DNA from: Apostichopus japonicus
Lineage: Eukaryota; Echinodermata; Holothuroidea; Aspidochirotida; Stichopodidae
Direction: 5' to 3'
Length of the DNA stretch: 64,000 nucleotides
Assembly (NCBI RefSeq): GCF_037975245.1
Contig: NC_092577.1
Span: forward strand, 31,624,398 to 31,688,397
Shown: piece by piece, positions 14,001 to 27,549 of the stretch
How the letters are laid out: each line of letters opens with the position of its first letter
Position numbering within the stretch: the stretch's first letter is position 1
Made by a program: the position numbers and the translations under genes
The notes under the pieces: generated by a model
The model's input: the letters and a program-made list of their open reading frames with translations, nothing else
Told to the model about the DNA's origin: nothing
Database searches by the model: none

Positions 14001-15709
14001 ATGATTTGTAAGAAGGAAAAAAAGGAATAAAATCAAACAGCAGTTCTTATTTAGCAGTATTCAGGCTGTCCTTGTACCTTCACAGGCAAGATCGATATTA
14101 TCGGGAAAGAAATTAATTCTCTTACATGATGTAACATTTCCAATGATTATAAACCCAAAAAATGGTGAAATATTTAAAGCATTTCCCCTGCTATCCTTTT
14201 GTGTGTGTGTGTTTAACTGGCCAGAAATCTTCTCACATAATTGGAATATTTCATAAGAAAATGAAAGACTTTTACATAAAAATTCAAACATGGCCAGATG
14301 ATTGAAAATTGAGATTCTTCATGATGCTTAGGTTTAACAATAGAGTTGCTTAAATATCTCAACTGACTTTTACATATTCCCATCAAATTTGGGGATAAAT
14401 TCATTACACGCCTGACATTTTTCTATTTGAAAAAAAAACTATTAAGTTTTAGGATAGTTATAATATGAAAAGAAATTTTAAGAAATCTTGAATTTTTCTT
14501 TTCTTAGAAATATTTCAAATCTTATGCAATCTTTTTTTATTTTTATTTTTTACTTCTCTTATTAACATAATTTGCAACATTTTTGAAAGGCATTCTTGCA
14601 TCTAAAATAGACTGATAATAGCGAAAAAATATTTTTTAAATATTGTGTTTCTAAAACTTTCTATAGCAAAGACATGGATGAGAAACATCATCGCACGTGA
14701 TACACTGATAACTTCTTATGCGGTTAGACTTGCCTTAAGTTTAAGTTTAAACCCCCAAAAAATGTTATTAATTTAACTGCATGGCATATTTTGTTCAATA
14801 ATGACGTACTAGTAATGGTAATGAAGAAGCTATCACCTTTGGTTTCTTTTATGTATAGAATCTGCATAAAGCATGAAAGCCCACAGATGTATAAAATCAT
14901 CGTCACCTCAGCATTTATGGGATCGTTTGGTTTGAAAATTGGTCCGTTTTCAACTTTTGCGCTCTTGATTTAATTAGAATAGACTTTCATGCTGCCTGGT
15001 CGTACTGACAATTGAGTGAGTTCAACCCCGATGTTTCCCAAAAATGACAATTCCCAGTTGTTTGAATGATATAATATTTCTTGGGAATGTTTCTAGATAA
15101 CGGGTCCCTCTGGGGGCCTTCTGTCATATTTTAATAATCCATCAATACCTGAATAAAGTCATTTGGGAACTCACCTCCAAGGGAGCTATAAGATGGTTGT
15201 CCGATACGAATATATTACCGATAAGTAAAATTATAAGTATGGAACTATAAATGAGTCACCTTTGGAAATAACCAATTTCAGGCTACAGTCCTTCTCAAGT
15301 CTCCGATCCAGGCAGAACTATTCTCATCTTTCTCCCGTTGGAACGCCAATCACGTCTAAACGTTTGCCATTGGTAGAAATCCATAAACTCTCTGCTGGTA
15401 CAAAGCATGACACTTACATTCTTTGCAGATTCTCACCTTCAGAAACCAAAAATCTAGATTTTTTCAAATATGCCGTTTTGATGATTTTCTTTCCCTTTTT
15501 CCACATTCCAAGCTTTTTACTCTGTTGTGCCATTTCCATGGTACTAAACAATTTTTATCCCGGGTCAAAGGTCACACATTACCCATTCTCTCCTGCAGCA
15601 TTTTCTGTTCTTTGTAAATAATTTAGCCTGTCATGTATATCCTTTTGAGGGAAGGGTGTGGAGAGGATTGACAGGGTGGGGGAGGGGAGGAGGGGGGGGG
15701 CGGTAAATG
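10624..15709. other. Intergenic and probable Rab32 3' UTR; no other gene seen
   Basis: AT-rich. A poly-A run lies at 11010-11036, a G-rich run near 11560-11595, and a short tandem duplication at 12052-12113 (GATCAATTCACAGGGTAGGC twice). The 3' UTR of the minus-strand Rab32 must start at 15709 and run leftward, but I cannot place its end. Open frames such as 15262-15621 have no recognisable protein content. Confidence 0.4.
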
Positions 15710-18700
15710 CTAGCAGCAAGATCCCTTCCCCCTTCCCTCTGAACTCTCGGTAGAATCCAAGGCCAGTCTGTCCGGGTCTTGTTCTCTCTCGTTGTGACCT
15801 GCCGCCTTGTCGTTTTCCAAGATCTTCAACCGGGAGAGAAAAAAGAAAACGGAACGGATTAGAGATTTGCGAATCCTAGTTTTTTGTTAGAACTAATGTT
15901 CACCCAGCTGCACTTAAGTAATATCAACTTATATACTAATGACACAGGATCTTTTTAATGGCTCGGATTAAATTATGACGGCGTATGGCAAATTTAGCAA
16001 TCACAGTTTTCATACTTTTCTTCAAACTGTAAAATAACGTAAAATTTCTCGTCTTGGCATATCTTGGCATAACACATCTATGTTGCTATGGGATACCAGA
16101 TAACCCTGGCAACGTTTGCTTAGCAACAAGATTCCAATATAAGGTTAACACTGGCAACTATCACCTGGCAACAATGTGCTACTGTCTGTTGGTATCATGT
16201 GATACCAGATGTTAAAAAAAACCTGAATGCCAAAATGCATTGTGGTTGCTATGATGTCACATGAACAGTTTTCTTCATGAATCTGACGTAATGTATAGTG
16301 AGAGTGTACATGTTTACAAGGGTTTTACTATTTGATCTATGATGACCCAAAATGACCTTAAAAAAGGGCCCAACATTACTAGGTTGTTTTGTGACTTACG
16401 GAAGAAACTAAGAACCTGGAAGCTTCGTCTATGTTGATATTTTCCTTGGCGGATGTTTCGTACCAGCCGATGAACCCCTTGTCTCGACAGTATTCATCCA
16501 TCTGTGAGCTGTTGTTTACGAGACCCTCCTTGGATTGGTCGCACTGTCAAAATGTGATCAAATAAGAAAATCAATAATATAAATGTTAGGTGTGTTAGCT
16601 CAGTGGTTAACGCCGGTGACTTTCAATCATAAGGTCCCCGATTCGAGTCACTCAAAGATTAATGTATGTCGTCCAGTTACAGAGTTGTTGACAATTGACA
16701 ATCATGGACGTTAAATATGAATCTAAGAGACTGACTTCGGTCAGCTTGCGGCTTTGATAAGCCAATGATGGCTTCTTCGGGGGTTCCTTGCAGGAGGATC
16801 TAAAATACATACATACAAATACATACATAAATGAATGTAAATATAAATGATTGAACGGAGAGCTGCACAGACAGCTTTCTGCTAAATACTGTTCCTCTAA
16901 ATATTGAAAGAGTTGCTGCAATGGTTGGGAGGTCTTGTACAAAGTTTTTGAAAGCTTTGGGGAAGGGGAAGGGGACAGGAGGGAGGGGAGGGGAAGGGGA
17001 GGGAGGAGATGGGTGATGACTTCCTAAGAACTCATGTCTAAATTAATTCAATGTTCTACTTGTTGCACTGCTTTTCAATTCACTTTCTCATTTCTAGAAT
17101 CTTGCCAAAAATCTTCTAACCTACAACACCCCCCACTTTTCACCCCTCCTTTCCAATTTAAATTTAAACAATACCACTGGTTACTTACTGAACTGATGTT
17201 TTTTCTTGTGGGCAAGGAGGGGGGGGGGGGAAATTTTGTGCTATTTTACACCTTACTGTAATACAAAACCTATCGAACAAAGTTAAAACAGTTTAACAGG
17301 AAATCCTTCGCAGATTATCTAGTGATACAGTACGTCTTACTTGGAATTGAGGACTTTGATTGAGGTTTAAGTTGAAGAAGAATAAATCCGTAAGTTTAGA
17401 CTGAAATCAACCCTTATTCGCTGCTCATATTTCCTTGAATTCTGAGACTGAAATAACAGTCTGGGGAAGTACCGCTTAAAGTTGTATCAACATGCCCAGC
17501 CAGAATAGCTAGGATGCTCAAAACTGGTCACCAATGGCCAAGCTTACAATATGTACTGTATACATATATAAGTTACTGCCAACTTTTGCAACAATGTTGT
17601 TGTTCCTTCACTGACAGAGGTTTGCGCATTTCCCACACCACTGGCAGTGCAGGTTTGACGGGGAAGGTTTGGTTGTGCAGGTTTTGCAGCATAGGTTTGG
17701 CAGTGCAGGTTTGGCAGTGTAGGTTCTCAAAAGCGTAACAAAGACTATCTATTGTTTTGATCAAAATATAAACATACATTAAGAATACTTTTTTTTTTAA
17801 ATTTGGGGATACACTTTCACTCCTGACTTTGGACACAGAAATCACGGTTGCGCTGATGTGATTTGGTTTAGAGACAAAAAGTTACTGGATGATGACAATT
17901 TCCATAATAATCAATTTGACCTATTTTGTTTGATTTTTTTTGGTGAAAAACACACTGCGAAACTTGTTGGTACATTTCAAATATGAGCTTTCTTTCCAGT
18001 GATTAAATGATGAAAAGATGAAATTATATACAAATGTGTTAATACAACTCCTTAGTTACAATAGGATAGGTACCAGGCCCATAATAACACAGATACTGTA
18101 TGATATGTACTGTAGGCTATACTATGTACATTAAACTAAACACACACACAACATAAAACAATCTAGTATAATTTTTTGTGTAGCCATTTTGACATTTCTC
18201 AAATATTCTCATAAAATACTGAAAATGCTATATTTCTGTGTACTACAGAATCTCCCTACAAATCTTGTTACATATAACTTCTGTAAAAAACAATTTGCCC
18301 ATCTGGCATGCTAAATACTGTACGTGGCAGATGAGTTATTCCCGGGGCACGGTGATTGCAAAACAGATCTATAAATAGTCAACTGTCTCATTTTATTCTT
18401 TTTTTCCCTCCTTTTCCATGCATTTGTATAGCTGAAATATTGTATATCAATTATCATGATGAATGTTTGTTTTTCTTCTTTATAACTGTCTCTCTAGATT
18501 GTATTGTATGTCAAAATATTCGTTTATACTTTGTTAAACATTCATGTACTGTACAAAATTGCTTGAAACAAATTGTTGTCATTGTCATTTGTAGAGCTCT
18601 CCACATCATGTACATAGTACCCTACAGTACTGCAGCAATAACACCCTAATACACACACTGACAACTGTATAAAACAATACTGTACATACTGTAACTACTA

Positions 18701-21700
18701 CATGAGGAAGTACAACTGAAAGGTTATTATCAATTTTTTGCTTCAATTTCCTTCCTTTCTGCTGATAAAGTCAAAGTGGTACTCTCTATTCAGATAGCGT
18801 CGATTCGTAGTCTGAAATGGCAGAAAATTTATGGCATTCTTAGCTACTGATAAAGGCAGCTTTATAACAGCAAATCAACAATTCATTTTCAAAATTAGAT
18901 TCATGACGGGATGTCTAGTTTTGGGTTAGTTTCGTCACGGATGACAAAAAGGGGGTGGGGGAGCCTGGGAGGTGAAAGAAAGTTGTCCATAAACTTTAAA
19001 AGGGCATAAAACTGTTGAGGTATTGTATAATTTCAGAGAGGATTATTTGCTTCTGGTACATTATGAAAGTCTGCATTTATAATTGCTCTGCCTAAAACAG
19101 TTTGACAGATGGGCTAACAAAGTTTAAATAACATCGCTTCAAACTTTTTTGTAGAGACCACATAGCGGGTCGTCAGCACAAAAAAAAGCATGAATAATTC
19201 TTCAGGGTAAAGAGGTTAACAGGTTACCTTATTCGCAAGAAGGACGCATGGAATTTTTGAACCGTCTGGAAGCTGAACTTTGGCATCTAAATCGTTCTTC
19301 CATTTGGCGACGGCTTCAAAGGTCGATACCCTAGTGACGTCAAAGACGATGAAGCAGCCGACTGCCTCTTTGTAGTAGACTCTGGTCATATTGCCAAACC
19401 TCTCCTGACCTGAAGAAAAAAATATATTAGTAAATAAATAAATATAAATAAATATAATTAAATATAAATAAATATAGATAAATATAAATAAATATAAAAA
19501 TAAATAAATAAATATAAATAAATAAATATAAATAAACAAATATAAATATAAATATAAATAAATATATAAATATAAATAAAGATAAATAAAGAAAAATAAA
19601 GCTAAAGAAATATAAATAAATAAACATAAATAAATACATAAAATAAATATATGTAAATATAAATAAATAAATAAAATAAATGTATTTTTAGAAACACATG
19701 TCATATATGTAACATCTTTGTACCAGTTTTTTGTTGTTGTTGTTGTTGTCTGTTAAGGTAATTGATAGATGCAACTGTTTACTCAATAGTACAAGACATG
19801 CCAGTTCATTAAACAAGCAACTCATAATGTGCAATACATGTGTACCAAAAACAACCACAAGACTTTATCTTTATTCTTGGGTTATTAAAGACAGTGAGAC
19901 TGGTACATTACTTACAGCTAATAAAGAAATCATAAGCCAAACATGATTAATGAGAAGAAAATTCATGATTGGAATGGGAATCAACTCCCTTTATACTCCC
20001 CCTCCCACCCCCCCCACCATGTCTTGACTTCAACACCCAAACATGATTAATGAGAAGAAAATTCATGATTGAAGGAGGGGGAACCAACTCCCTTTATACA
20101 GCCCCTCCCCTCCCACCCCTCCACTCCCTCCCTCCCCCTCCAAGTCATGACTTCAACACCCAAACATGATTAATGAGAAGAAAATTCATGATTAAAGAAG
20201 GGGGAACCAACTCCCTTTATACTGCCCCTCCCACCCACCCACCATATCTTGACTTCAACACCCAAACATGATTAATGAGAAGAAAATTCATGATTGGAAT
20301 GGGAATCAACTCCCTTTATACTCCCCCTCCCACCCCCTCCCCACCATATCTTGACTTCAACACCCAAACATGATTAATGAGAAGAAAATTCATGATTGAA
20401 GGAGGGGGAACCAACTCCCTTTATACTCCCCTCCCCTCCCACCCCCTCCAAGTCATGACTTCAACACCCAAACATGATTAATGAGAAGAAAATTCATGAT
20501 TGAAGGAGGGGGAACCAACTCCCTTTATACTGCCCCTCCCCTCCCCTCCCACCCCTCCACTCCTCCCTCCCCCTCCAAGTCATGACTTCAACACCCAAAC
20601 ATGATTATTGAGAAGAAAATTCATGATTGAAGGGGGAACCAACTCCCTTTATACTCTCCCTATCCCCCACCCCCCCCCCCCTCCACTCCCTCCCCTCCCC
20701 CTCCAAGTCATGACTTCAACATCCAAACATGATTAATGAGAAGAAAATTCATGATTGAAGGAGTGGAACCAACTCCATTTATACTACCCCTCCCCTCCCC
20801 CTCCCACCCCTCCCCTCCCACCCCCCACCAAGTCCTGACTTCCACACCCACGTATCTTATGGGACTCCTTACTTCTCACTTCTGGTTTAAAATCCTTCTG
20901 ACCACATTCTTAGCATTTCTAGTTCCTGTTTTCTATTTTGTTTTTTCATGTCAAATGCTATCATATTCAAATGCAAACCTGCCCTGTACAAAGTTGTAAC
21001 AGTATCCATGCCATGTATGCAAGATACCGGCACAGAACTTTAACACTATGCAACTAGTGCTCACATCCATGCACATGCTTGACACTGTATTTATAAAAAA
21101 GGTTATAACCCACACAGCATTACAAGCAATCTGAAAACTGCTGACTGGCCTAAACTTTCCACATGCACAGGGTTCTGAATGATATTAAAACTGGATGCAA
21201 AATTTTCTAATCACTATATCAAATCTTTGTTCTTTGTACCTGCTTCTAATTAAACTAAGGCCTTTTCCAGCCGTTTGGAGATTATGCATTAGTTGCAGAT
21301 TAACACCATTAAGCAAAGAGAAAGAATATGAGATTAGCAGAGAAGTAAACTTTGAGGTCTAGCCTTTAGATTATGGGTCATCATAAACTAATACTCTAGC
21401 ACAGCACGGATCTAAACGGTATGGCAGAGGAACTGCGTAAAAATGAAAATACTGTTTGGTTTCATTGGAGTTATGATAGGACTTTGGGTTGGGCAGAGGG
21501 AGGAGGTGGTGGGGGGGGGAGGAGGTGGGGGAGGGGAAAAAAGTACCAAATATCAGATCAAAATGGATGTACTGTTTGATGGATGATAGGTGATCTTCTA
21601 TTTTTTCATACAATACTACATTATAGGCCTGGTGATGCATACAGCATGGTAAACTGCCATCGAGGCCTGGTGATGCATACAGTACGGTAAACTGCCAGTG

Positions 21701-23931
21701 GCAAGTACATACAGTTGACACCAGTGGCAAGTGCCTGCAGTTGACACCAGTGGCAAGTACATACAGTTGACACCAGTGGCAAGTACATACAGCTGACACC
21801 AGTGGCAAGTACATACAGTTGAAACCTGTGGCAAGTACGCAGAATATTATGGCATATGATAAAATATGATGAAACATAATAAAAATAACAGTGAAAAACC
21901 ATACCTGCTATATCCCATAACTGTAGTCGTATTAATGTGTCCGCATCCCAATTGATGACTTTTAAGGCAAAATCTACTCCAATCTGAGAGAGAGATGAAC
22001 TGTCAAGGAAAAACTTGGTGGGTGAAACCCTTCACACTGAGGTCTGTAAATTTATGTCGACAAGTACAGTAGACGTATTGCCCGACAGGAAATCACGACG
22101 TTTCGAGATGAAATTTTATGAAAGTCACAAGTAACAGTTTTTAAAACATATTTAAAGTAACATTTTTGTGTTTTATTTTTGGTTAAGTGACATGTTGACT
22201 ATCAAAGCACTAACCTACAGTAAGTTCAGGAAAGCTAAAAGTCATAAATTCAAGAATTTTAGTAAACTGATGTGATTTTAGATAGAATATATACAATTTA
22301 TCAATTGCTGGTTTTTTACAGAATTTGGAGTATATAAATTTATATAGTGGTACCTCACTCACAGTTAAATTGATTTTTTTCTCCATTTTTTGGGTTTGTT
22401 TGTTTGTTCTTCTGCTAACCTTTCTCTTAATTGCACATCAACGTGAATATTCAAAGTTAAGGTGGTGAGTATAAAGAGAGAATCGCAAAATTTATACTTC
22501 GTGAAACCTATCACTGTCTACTCTAATCGATTCAAATGTGAAAGTACCACAGTCCTGAACCAGGTACGGCAGCTCATAAATTGCGAGCATCGATGGGTTT
22601 GTTTCGGTTATAGTCGGAAAAACAAAGACAAAAGTTCTACGTTCGTCGATGGAAACAAAAAGAAAGGAAACCGATAATGGACCTGACTTTATATTGTTTT
22701 TGGGGATAAGTACACTAAGGAAGTACTTGAAACCTCATTTGATTACAAGAGTCGTTTTGGACAAGTATTCTTTTTCACGACAAAAAAAAAAAACAACAAC
22801 TGGGAAAGGGAGAGCGGTACAGTAGGGCTAGTGAGTGAGGTAATTAATACGCAATATATGCGTAATTCAAAGACAAAGTGAAAAAATATATTTGTACGCG
22901 ATCTCTTTAATCTGCGAGTCAGATGGTGTTCAAGTCGGGTACTTTGTGGCCACCTAAGAACTTCGAGATTTTGTGAGCTTGTCTTATTTAGTGCTCAGAT
23001 ATATAGTATCCACTGGGGGGTGCAACCACTACTTTGGTACTGTGGGTGGGGGCGGGAAGAGGACAAGATGTCATGGAGAGGAGTGTTTAATATACTTTGG
23101 AAAAAGTGGAGGGTGCTAAGATGAGAAACATCTGTGCTACATTTTGCAAGTTTTGAAACAACGTTGACGAATTTCTGCCTGTTTACAGTAGGTTGTACTG
23201 CACATAATATTTTTTATGTATTACACTTATACACTAGTATTATTATTATTTTTTGGCTGCAACATTTTGCCTGCCTGTGGAAATGGGGGTGGGGGAGGGG
23301 CTCCCCTGGTTTTTCTTCTGGTATAGGGGGCTGCACCCCAGTTACCCATAGGATTATTGTTATTTTTCCAACTACAATTTCAAAAACATTGAGCATGCAC
23401 TTTTAAGCTCAAAAACAAGGGGAACAAAGAAGCTACCTGTACCAATTTATCAATAAACTAATTACCTTGTGTTAATAGAAGCCTCAAACAGGTCAATGAA
23501 TTTATCTGTAAACAGACTTTGAACTTCACATAGCTACTAATAACAGGTCAACACTTAATCAAATAAAAACATATAAAGAAGCACAATCTGATGGCTAATA
23601 CCCAGGTACAGTAGGGCTTAAATCTTTACTGTACAAGCAACTGTCCTGATAAATCAGAATATCCTGAATAGCTTTAAAAAAAATTGGTACCAAAATTACC
23701 ACCTGCACTGACATACGCAATTCAGATTATTTCTTTATTTACAAATTATCATTTCTCTACAAAATATTCAGAGTTTCTAAACAAATTTTGGTACATGTAT
23801 AAAAAGGATACGGTCGCTCTGTAATGTTGTGAGAAAAACTGATGAACATATCGTTTGATGACACTGGTCTTGCCAACTCCTAGATCCCCGATGACCAGCA
23901 CTTTATACAGGTGCTCCCTCTTTTCTGCCAT
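15710..23931 (-). CDS. RAB32: Ras-related GTPase Rab32
   Basis: Small GTPase of the Rab32/38 group, which acts on mitochondria and lysosome-related organelles. Five exons on the minus strand: 23812-23931 (ATG), 21905-21983, 19228-19409, 16400-16543 and 15710-15823 (TAG). They splice in frame with GT donors and AG acceptors to give 212 aa (human about 225). Visible motifs: P-loop GDLGVGKTS (about residues 16-24); switch I SQHYRATIGVDF spanning exons 1-2; the Rab32/38-specific WDIAGQERFGNMTR, with Ile where most Rabs have Thr; LLANKCDQ at the exon 3/4 join; ETSAKENINIDEA; and a C-terminal GSCC double-cysteine prenylation site. Intron 2 holds two minisatellites plus an AAAT-type array, and intron 3 holds a SINE. 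It is convergent with SMNDC1. Rab32 and Rab38 cannot be fully separated by eye, but length and sequence favour Rab32. Confidence 0.95.
16590..16832 (+). repeat. tRNA-derived SINE, copy 1
   Basis: Head GTTAGCTCAGTGGTTAACG is a Pol III A box and GATTCGAGTC a B box, followed by a unique body and a tail of ATACATAC repeats. A second copy (26311-27164) shares head, body and tail. It lies in Rab32 intron 3, antisense to the gene. The tRNA part is too degenerate to be a functional tRNA. Confidence 0.8.
19428..19690. repeat. AAATA/AAAT tandem array abutting Rab32 exon 3
   Basis: About 260 bp of AAATA and AAATAT units. On the minus strand this is a T-rich tract ending within about 20 bases of the exon 3 acceptor (exon starts at 19409), so array length could affect branch-point placement. 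Confidence 0.85.
19938..20850. repeat. Minisatellite of about 100-130 bp units in Rab32 intron 2
   Basis: Eight copies of a unit containing ACATGATTAATGAGAAG, then a C/T-rich stretch and CTTCAACACCCAA. Copies begin near 19940, 20040, 20162, 20267, 20366, 20471, 20600 and 20727. The pyrimidine segment varies in length between copies. Confidence 0.9.
21686..21840. repeat. 26-bp minisatellite beside Rab32 exon 2
   Basis: Five to six copies of a 26-bp unit containing GACACCAGTGGCAAGTACAT. It begins about 65 bp inside intron 2 from the exon 2 donor (minus strand). Because 26 is not a multiple of three, it produces repetitive open frames in several frames. Confidence 0.85.
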
Positions 23932-25970
23932 AATTGACTATCGAAATATGAAAAAATGATAATAATAATATCACATGATTAACGATTAGATTCAGTTGTA
24001 TAGCAAATATACCAGTATGAGCACACTAGATGCCTACAGGTAGTACATACAGTATGTATAAAATTAAAGAATTATTTAAGTTATTTGGTCGTTTGAAACT
24101 TGTTTGTAAGATCTTAAACTGTCACATCACCATGTCCAGCATTATGAGAGCTCTGCCTAAACGTATAAGCCTTAAAACGTTAGCTACTGTACTAATTTTT
24201 GATTTCCAGAGGCAGTCGGAAGAGGGAGAGGCTAGGCTTCAGCCCCCCCCCCCCAAACCCCCCCCTGAACCCCTCTTCTCTCACCCTTAATGGAGTACTG
24301 TGGAAAGAAGCAGTGCTAGAATCTACTCAAAACAGAGAGTAGGATCGATCTGACATAGATTTAGATCGTAGACCTTCATAACTTTACAATTCACATTTTT
24401 AAAACGCATGGACGTTGTTTTTGATAAAGTTGTGCATGTCACATTGAATTGGTCGTTCTTGGTCCTTCTAAATTTGTTACCTTATCGACACCGAGTTTTA
24501 CTTCTTCGCAATGTGCACAGAATCCAACAGAATGATCTCGATCGCACATGGATCGTAGGCAAAAGGAGGTACACTGCTTTGCTTGGCTGAAGTTTCTTTC
24601 TTCACTTTGTCGGAAGGAGTTCAACGGAAGAAGAAAAAGTGGTCTGTCGAGACAATAGGAAAGATATTTGTAAGATACCATACGGCCTGAACCTACATTA
24701 ACAGTAATCACTTTGTGAGTATATCTACCTAAAAACAGAGTGATTCTTTTTCAATCATTGTTTAATCTATTTTTGTGGAAAGAAGAAAGTGTGATGGCAA
24801 ACCTTCCTGAACCATTGCTTTGTGACTATGACATGGAGTGTTGTGGTGGAAGTTGAGAGTTAACACTGACAGGTTTAGCTTTTTTTTTCAGCGGAAAGTA
24901 CCGTGTGCGGAGAATAAGTGAAACCGTCTTGGTGTAGCCCCTATAAGTAGCATGGTGGGCTCATAATTGTTGCACTTAAGGATTTGATCAACAATGTCTA
25001 TCAAGGAAAAACCCAAATCATTCAACTGTATGTGTTTTTCATATGTGTAGTTCCTCCAAAATGTTATGACCTCAAAATATTTAAGGTTCTGTGCTTATGC
25101 ACCGTACAATTGAGCAGAATTTGACCACAAAATGTCTGCCGTGTCAAGTTCTTTCATACCCCTAAATTGACACATCTATGCGTCATAAGGTAACTGTAGT
25201 GTAGGCCTTAGTATACATCCATTGACTTTTGATGCTGTTTGCTATGCTCTGAGCCTCTAAGCTCAGACAGGTCAGGTCCCAGAGAGTAGCGTTATCATTT
25301 TGAGGTAATGTTGGTTATTTTTAGAGTGTAAGATTTCCAAATGCCCAAAAATTGTGCAAAACTGGGGGGAGGGTGTTAAAAGCTTAAAAAATACCACAAT
25401 TTAGTCAGCAAATAGCTGAAATGGATTCAAACTCATGAAATATGTGATTCTGCTTGACTGCAAAAAGTTTAGGTGGCCTGCTGTATTGTTGCGAGTAATA
25501 ACTGAAGGTGCGTCAATTACGGGGGTGCGTCAATTATGAAGCCTTTACTATATATGTTGTTATGGCTCGAATATTGTTGCATTTCATTACTTTTGATTCC
25601 ACTTACTTGCTTCTGACTGCTTGAACTTACATGGAGACCGTTGGAGACAGCCAACATGGGTAATTGCTTAGTCTAACCTAACTTTGAACCTAAATTAGTC
25701 CTAGTCTAGCTTTTTACTAGCCCACTGACATGTTACTTGTTAATGTTATGTTAGGCCTATTCTGTAACTAGACTCACGACGGAGAGCTTACCATTTCAAT
25801 TTGCAAACGGAGAATAAAATGACAGCATATCAAGAAGATCTTGATGAGCCCTTTAAAACTGAAATAAATTGGTAGAAAACTCCTTCCAAACGTAGGTTCA
25901 CCTGAGGTTTGTGCTTGTTTTCTCCGCGGAAGGAAACTTTTGTTTTGTGCTACTACAGTACAGTATGTAT
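23932..25970. other. Upstream of Rab32, no gene seen
   Basis: The Rab32 promoter and 5' UTR should lie just right of 23931, but I see no TATA box or other decisive site. The C-run at 24240-24265 and short open frames (for example 24439-24711 minus) carry no recognisable protein. Confidence 0.35.
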
Positions 25971-26310
25971 TGGAAGGTAGCAGCCACTAACAGCAGACAC
26001 TAACAGCAGCCACTAAGAGAAAAAGGACAGTAAGACATAACACACAGTATTGCCACTGCGGTCGTGTTTGTGTTATCACTGACTGACACTGCGGTCGAGT
26101 GTGTTGTTCAATTAGTGCATAAATAAGAAAGGTGTTGTAAAAGAGGAACCTCTCTACTTTAATGTGGTGCTAACCGGAAATCTCATTAAGGTCGATAACT
26201 CAAATTAATCGATTTTGAAAAAAATAAATCATTTTTCGGATCATTAAGTGTTAGCTCAGTGTTAGATCATTAAGTGTTAGCTCAGTGGTCGGATCATTAA
26301 GTGTTAGCTC

Positions 26311-27164
26311 GGAGTGTTAGCTCAGTGGTTAACGCCGGTGCCTTTCAATCATAAGGTCCCCGGTTCGAGTCATTCCCAGCAGGGGCGTAGCGAAGGTTTT
26401 CTGTTGGGGGGGGGTGTGGAGAATTTGATTTGCCGACGGTTCTGGAAGTGGTGACTGAAATGGGGGAGGGGTCTAAGGGGAGGGGGTGACCCCCTCCCCT
26501 TTGGCAATTTTTTAGTTTTGAAACGTCCTTAGATGCAATCTGGTGCATATTTTAAGTCAAATTTGATTTGCCGACGGATCTGGAAGTGGTGACTGAAATG
26601 GGGGAGGGGTCTAATTTTTAGTTTTGAAACGTCCTTAGATGCAATCTGATGTACATTTTAAGTCAAATTTGATTTGCCGACGGATCTGGAAGTGGTGACT
26701 GAAATGGGGGAGGGGTCTAAGGGTAGGGGTCTACCCCTCCCCTTTGGAAAAATTTGTTTGAACGTCCTTAGATGCAATCTGGTGCATATTTTAAGTCAAA
26801 TTTGGCACGGAAGAAGCTCTCGTTCTCCTTTTTCTATTCAGCTTTCCTTCTTTCTTCCCCTTCCGCTCTCTTCACCTTTTCTCCTTTTGCCGACAGACCC
26901 AAAATTTGCCGACAGCGACCAAATTATTGGGGGGGGGGTGTGACACCCCCACACCCCCCGCTCGCTACGCCCCTGATTCCCAGATTAATGTATGTCGTCC
27001 AGTTACAGAGTTTTTGACAATTAACAATTCATAATCATGGACGTTAAATATGAATGTAAGAGACTGACTTCGGTCGGCTTGCGGCTCTGATAAGCCAATG
27101 AGGCTTCTTCTCGAATTCCTGCTTGCAGGAGGATCTAATATACATACATACATATACATACATT
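26311..27164 (+). repeat. tRNA-derived SINE, copy 2, split by a hAT element
   Basis: The head with A box TTAGCTCAGTGG and B box GGTTCGAGTC runs to 26379, and the body resumes at 26984 (ATTAATGTATGTCGTCCAG, as in copy 1) and ends in ATACATAC repeats. The head is preceded by partial tandem copies of TAAGTGTTAGCTCAGTG. The tail is broken by the hAT element at 27165. Confidence 0.85.
26380..26975. mobile_element. Non-autonomous hAT-type element inside the SINE
   Basis: 596 bp with termini CAGGGGCGTAGCGAAGG and complement of CAGGGGCGTAGCGAGCG. An exact 8-bp target duplication ATTCCCAG lies at 26372-26379 and 26976-26983. The interior holds three tandem copies of a block containing TTTGATTTGCCGACGG and the GGGGAGGGGTCTAAGGG hairpin module. 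No transposase. Confidence 0.92.
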
Positions 27165-27549
27165 CAGTGGCGTAGGAAGGTACTTTTGAGTGGGGGGGCC
27201 TGAAGATTGATGGCCCGCCTGGGGGAGGGGTCTAAGGGGAGGGGGTGTCCCCCTCCCCTTTGGAATTTTTTGCATTTCCAGGTGGCCTCAGATGCAATTT
27301 GGTGCAATATAGCACACTTCAACACCCACTCCATTTTGTAAACTTAATTTTGTATTTTCACCTGGCCTTAGATGCAATTTGGTGCTCCAAATGAGATTTT
27401 TTTTCTCATTTGGAAATGAAAAAGGGGTTTTCGGACTTGCGAAGCGGGGGGGCGGAATGATACTTCCGCCCCTCCACATTTTTCACTGGGGGGGGGGGGG
27501 GGCTGGCGCCCCCCCCCCCCCCCCCAGCCCCCCGGTTCCTACGCCCTTG
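27165..27549. mobile_element. Non-autonomous hAT-type element, copy 2
   Basis: 385 bp, the same family as 8399-8761 with termini CAGTGGCGTAGGAA. An exact 8-bp target duplication CATACATT lies at 27157-27164 and 27550-27557, in the SINE tail. Differences from copy 1 are concentrated in the G/C homopolymer near the right end. Confidence 0.92.

Noticed and set aside
15262-15621. 119-aa plus-strand gene
   Set aside because: No recognisable domain; it lies antisense in the Rab32 3' region and composition looks non-coding.
16590-16660. tRNA gene
   Set aside because: The A and B boxes are present, but the cloverleaf does not close and the body and tail are those of a SINE.
19216-19704. 162-aa minus-strand frame as a separate protein
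   Set aside because: Its right two thirds translate the AAAT-type array; only the part from 19409 down is Rab32 exon 3.
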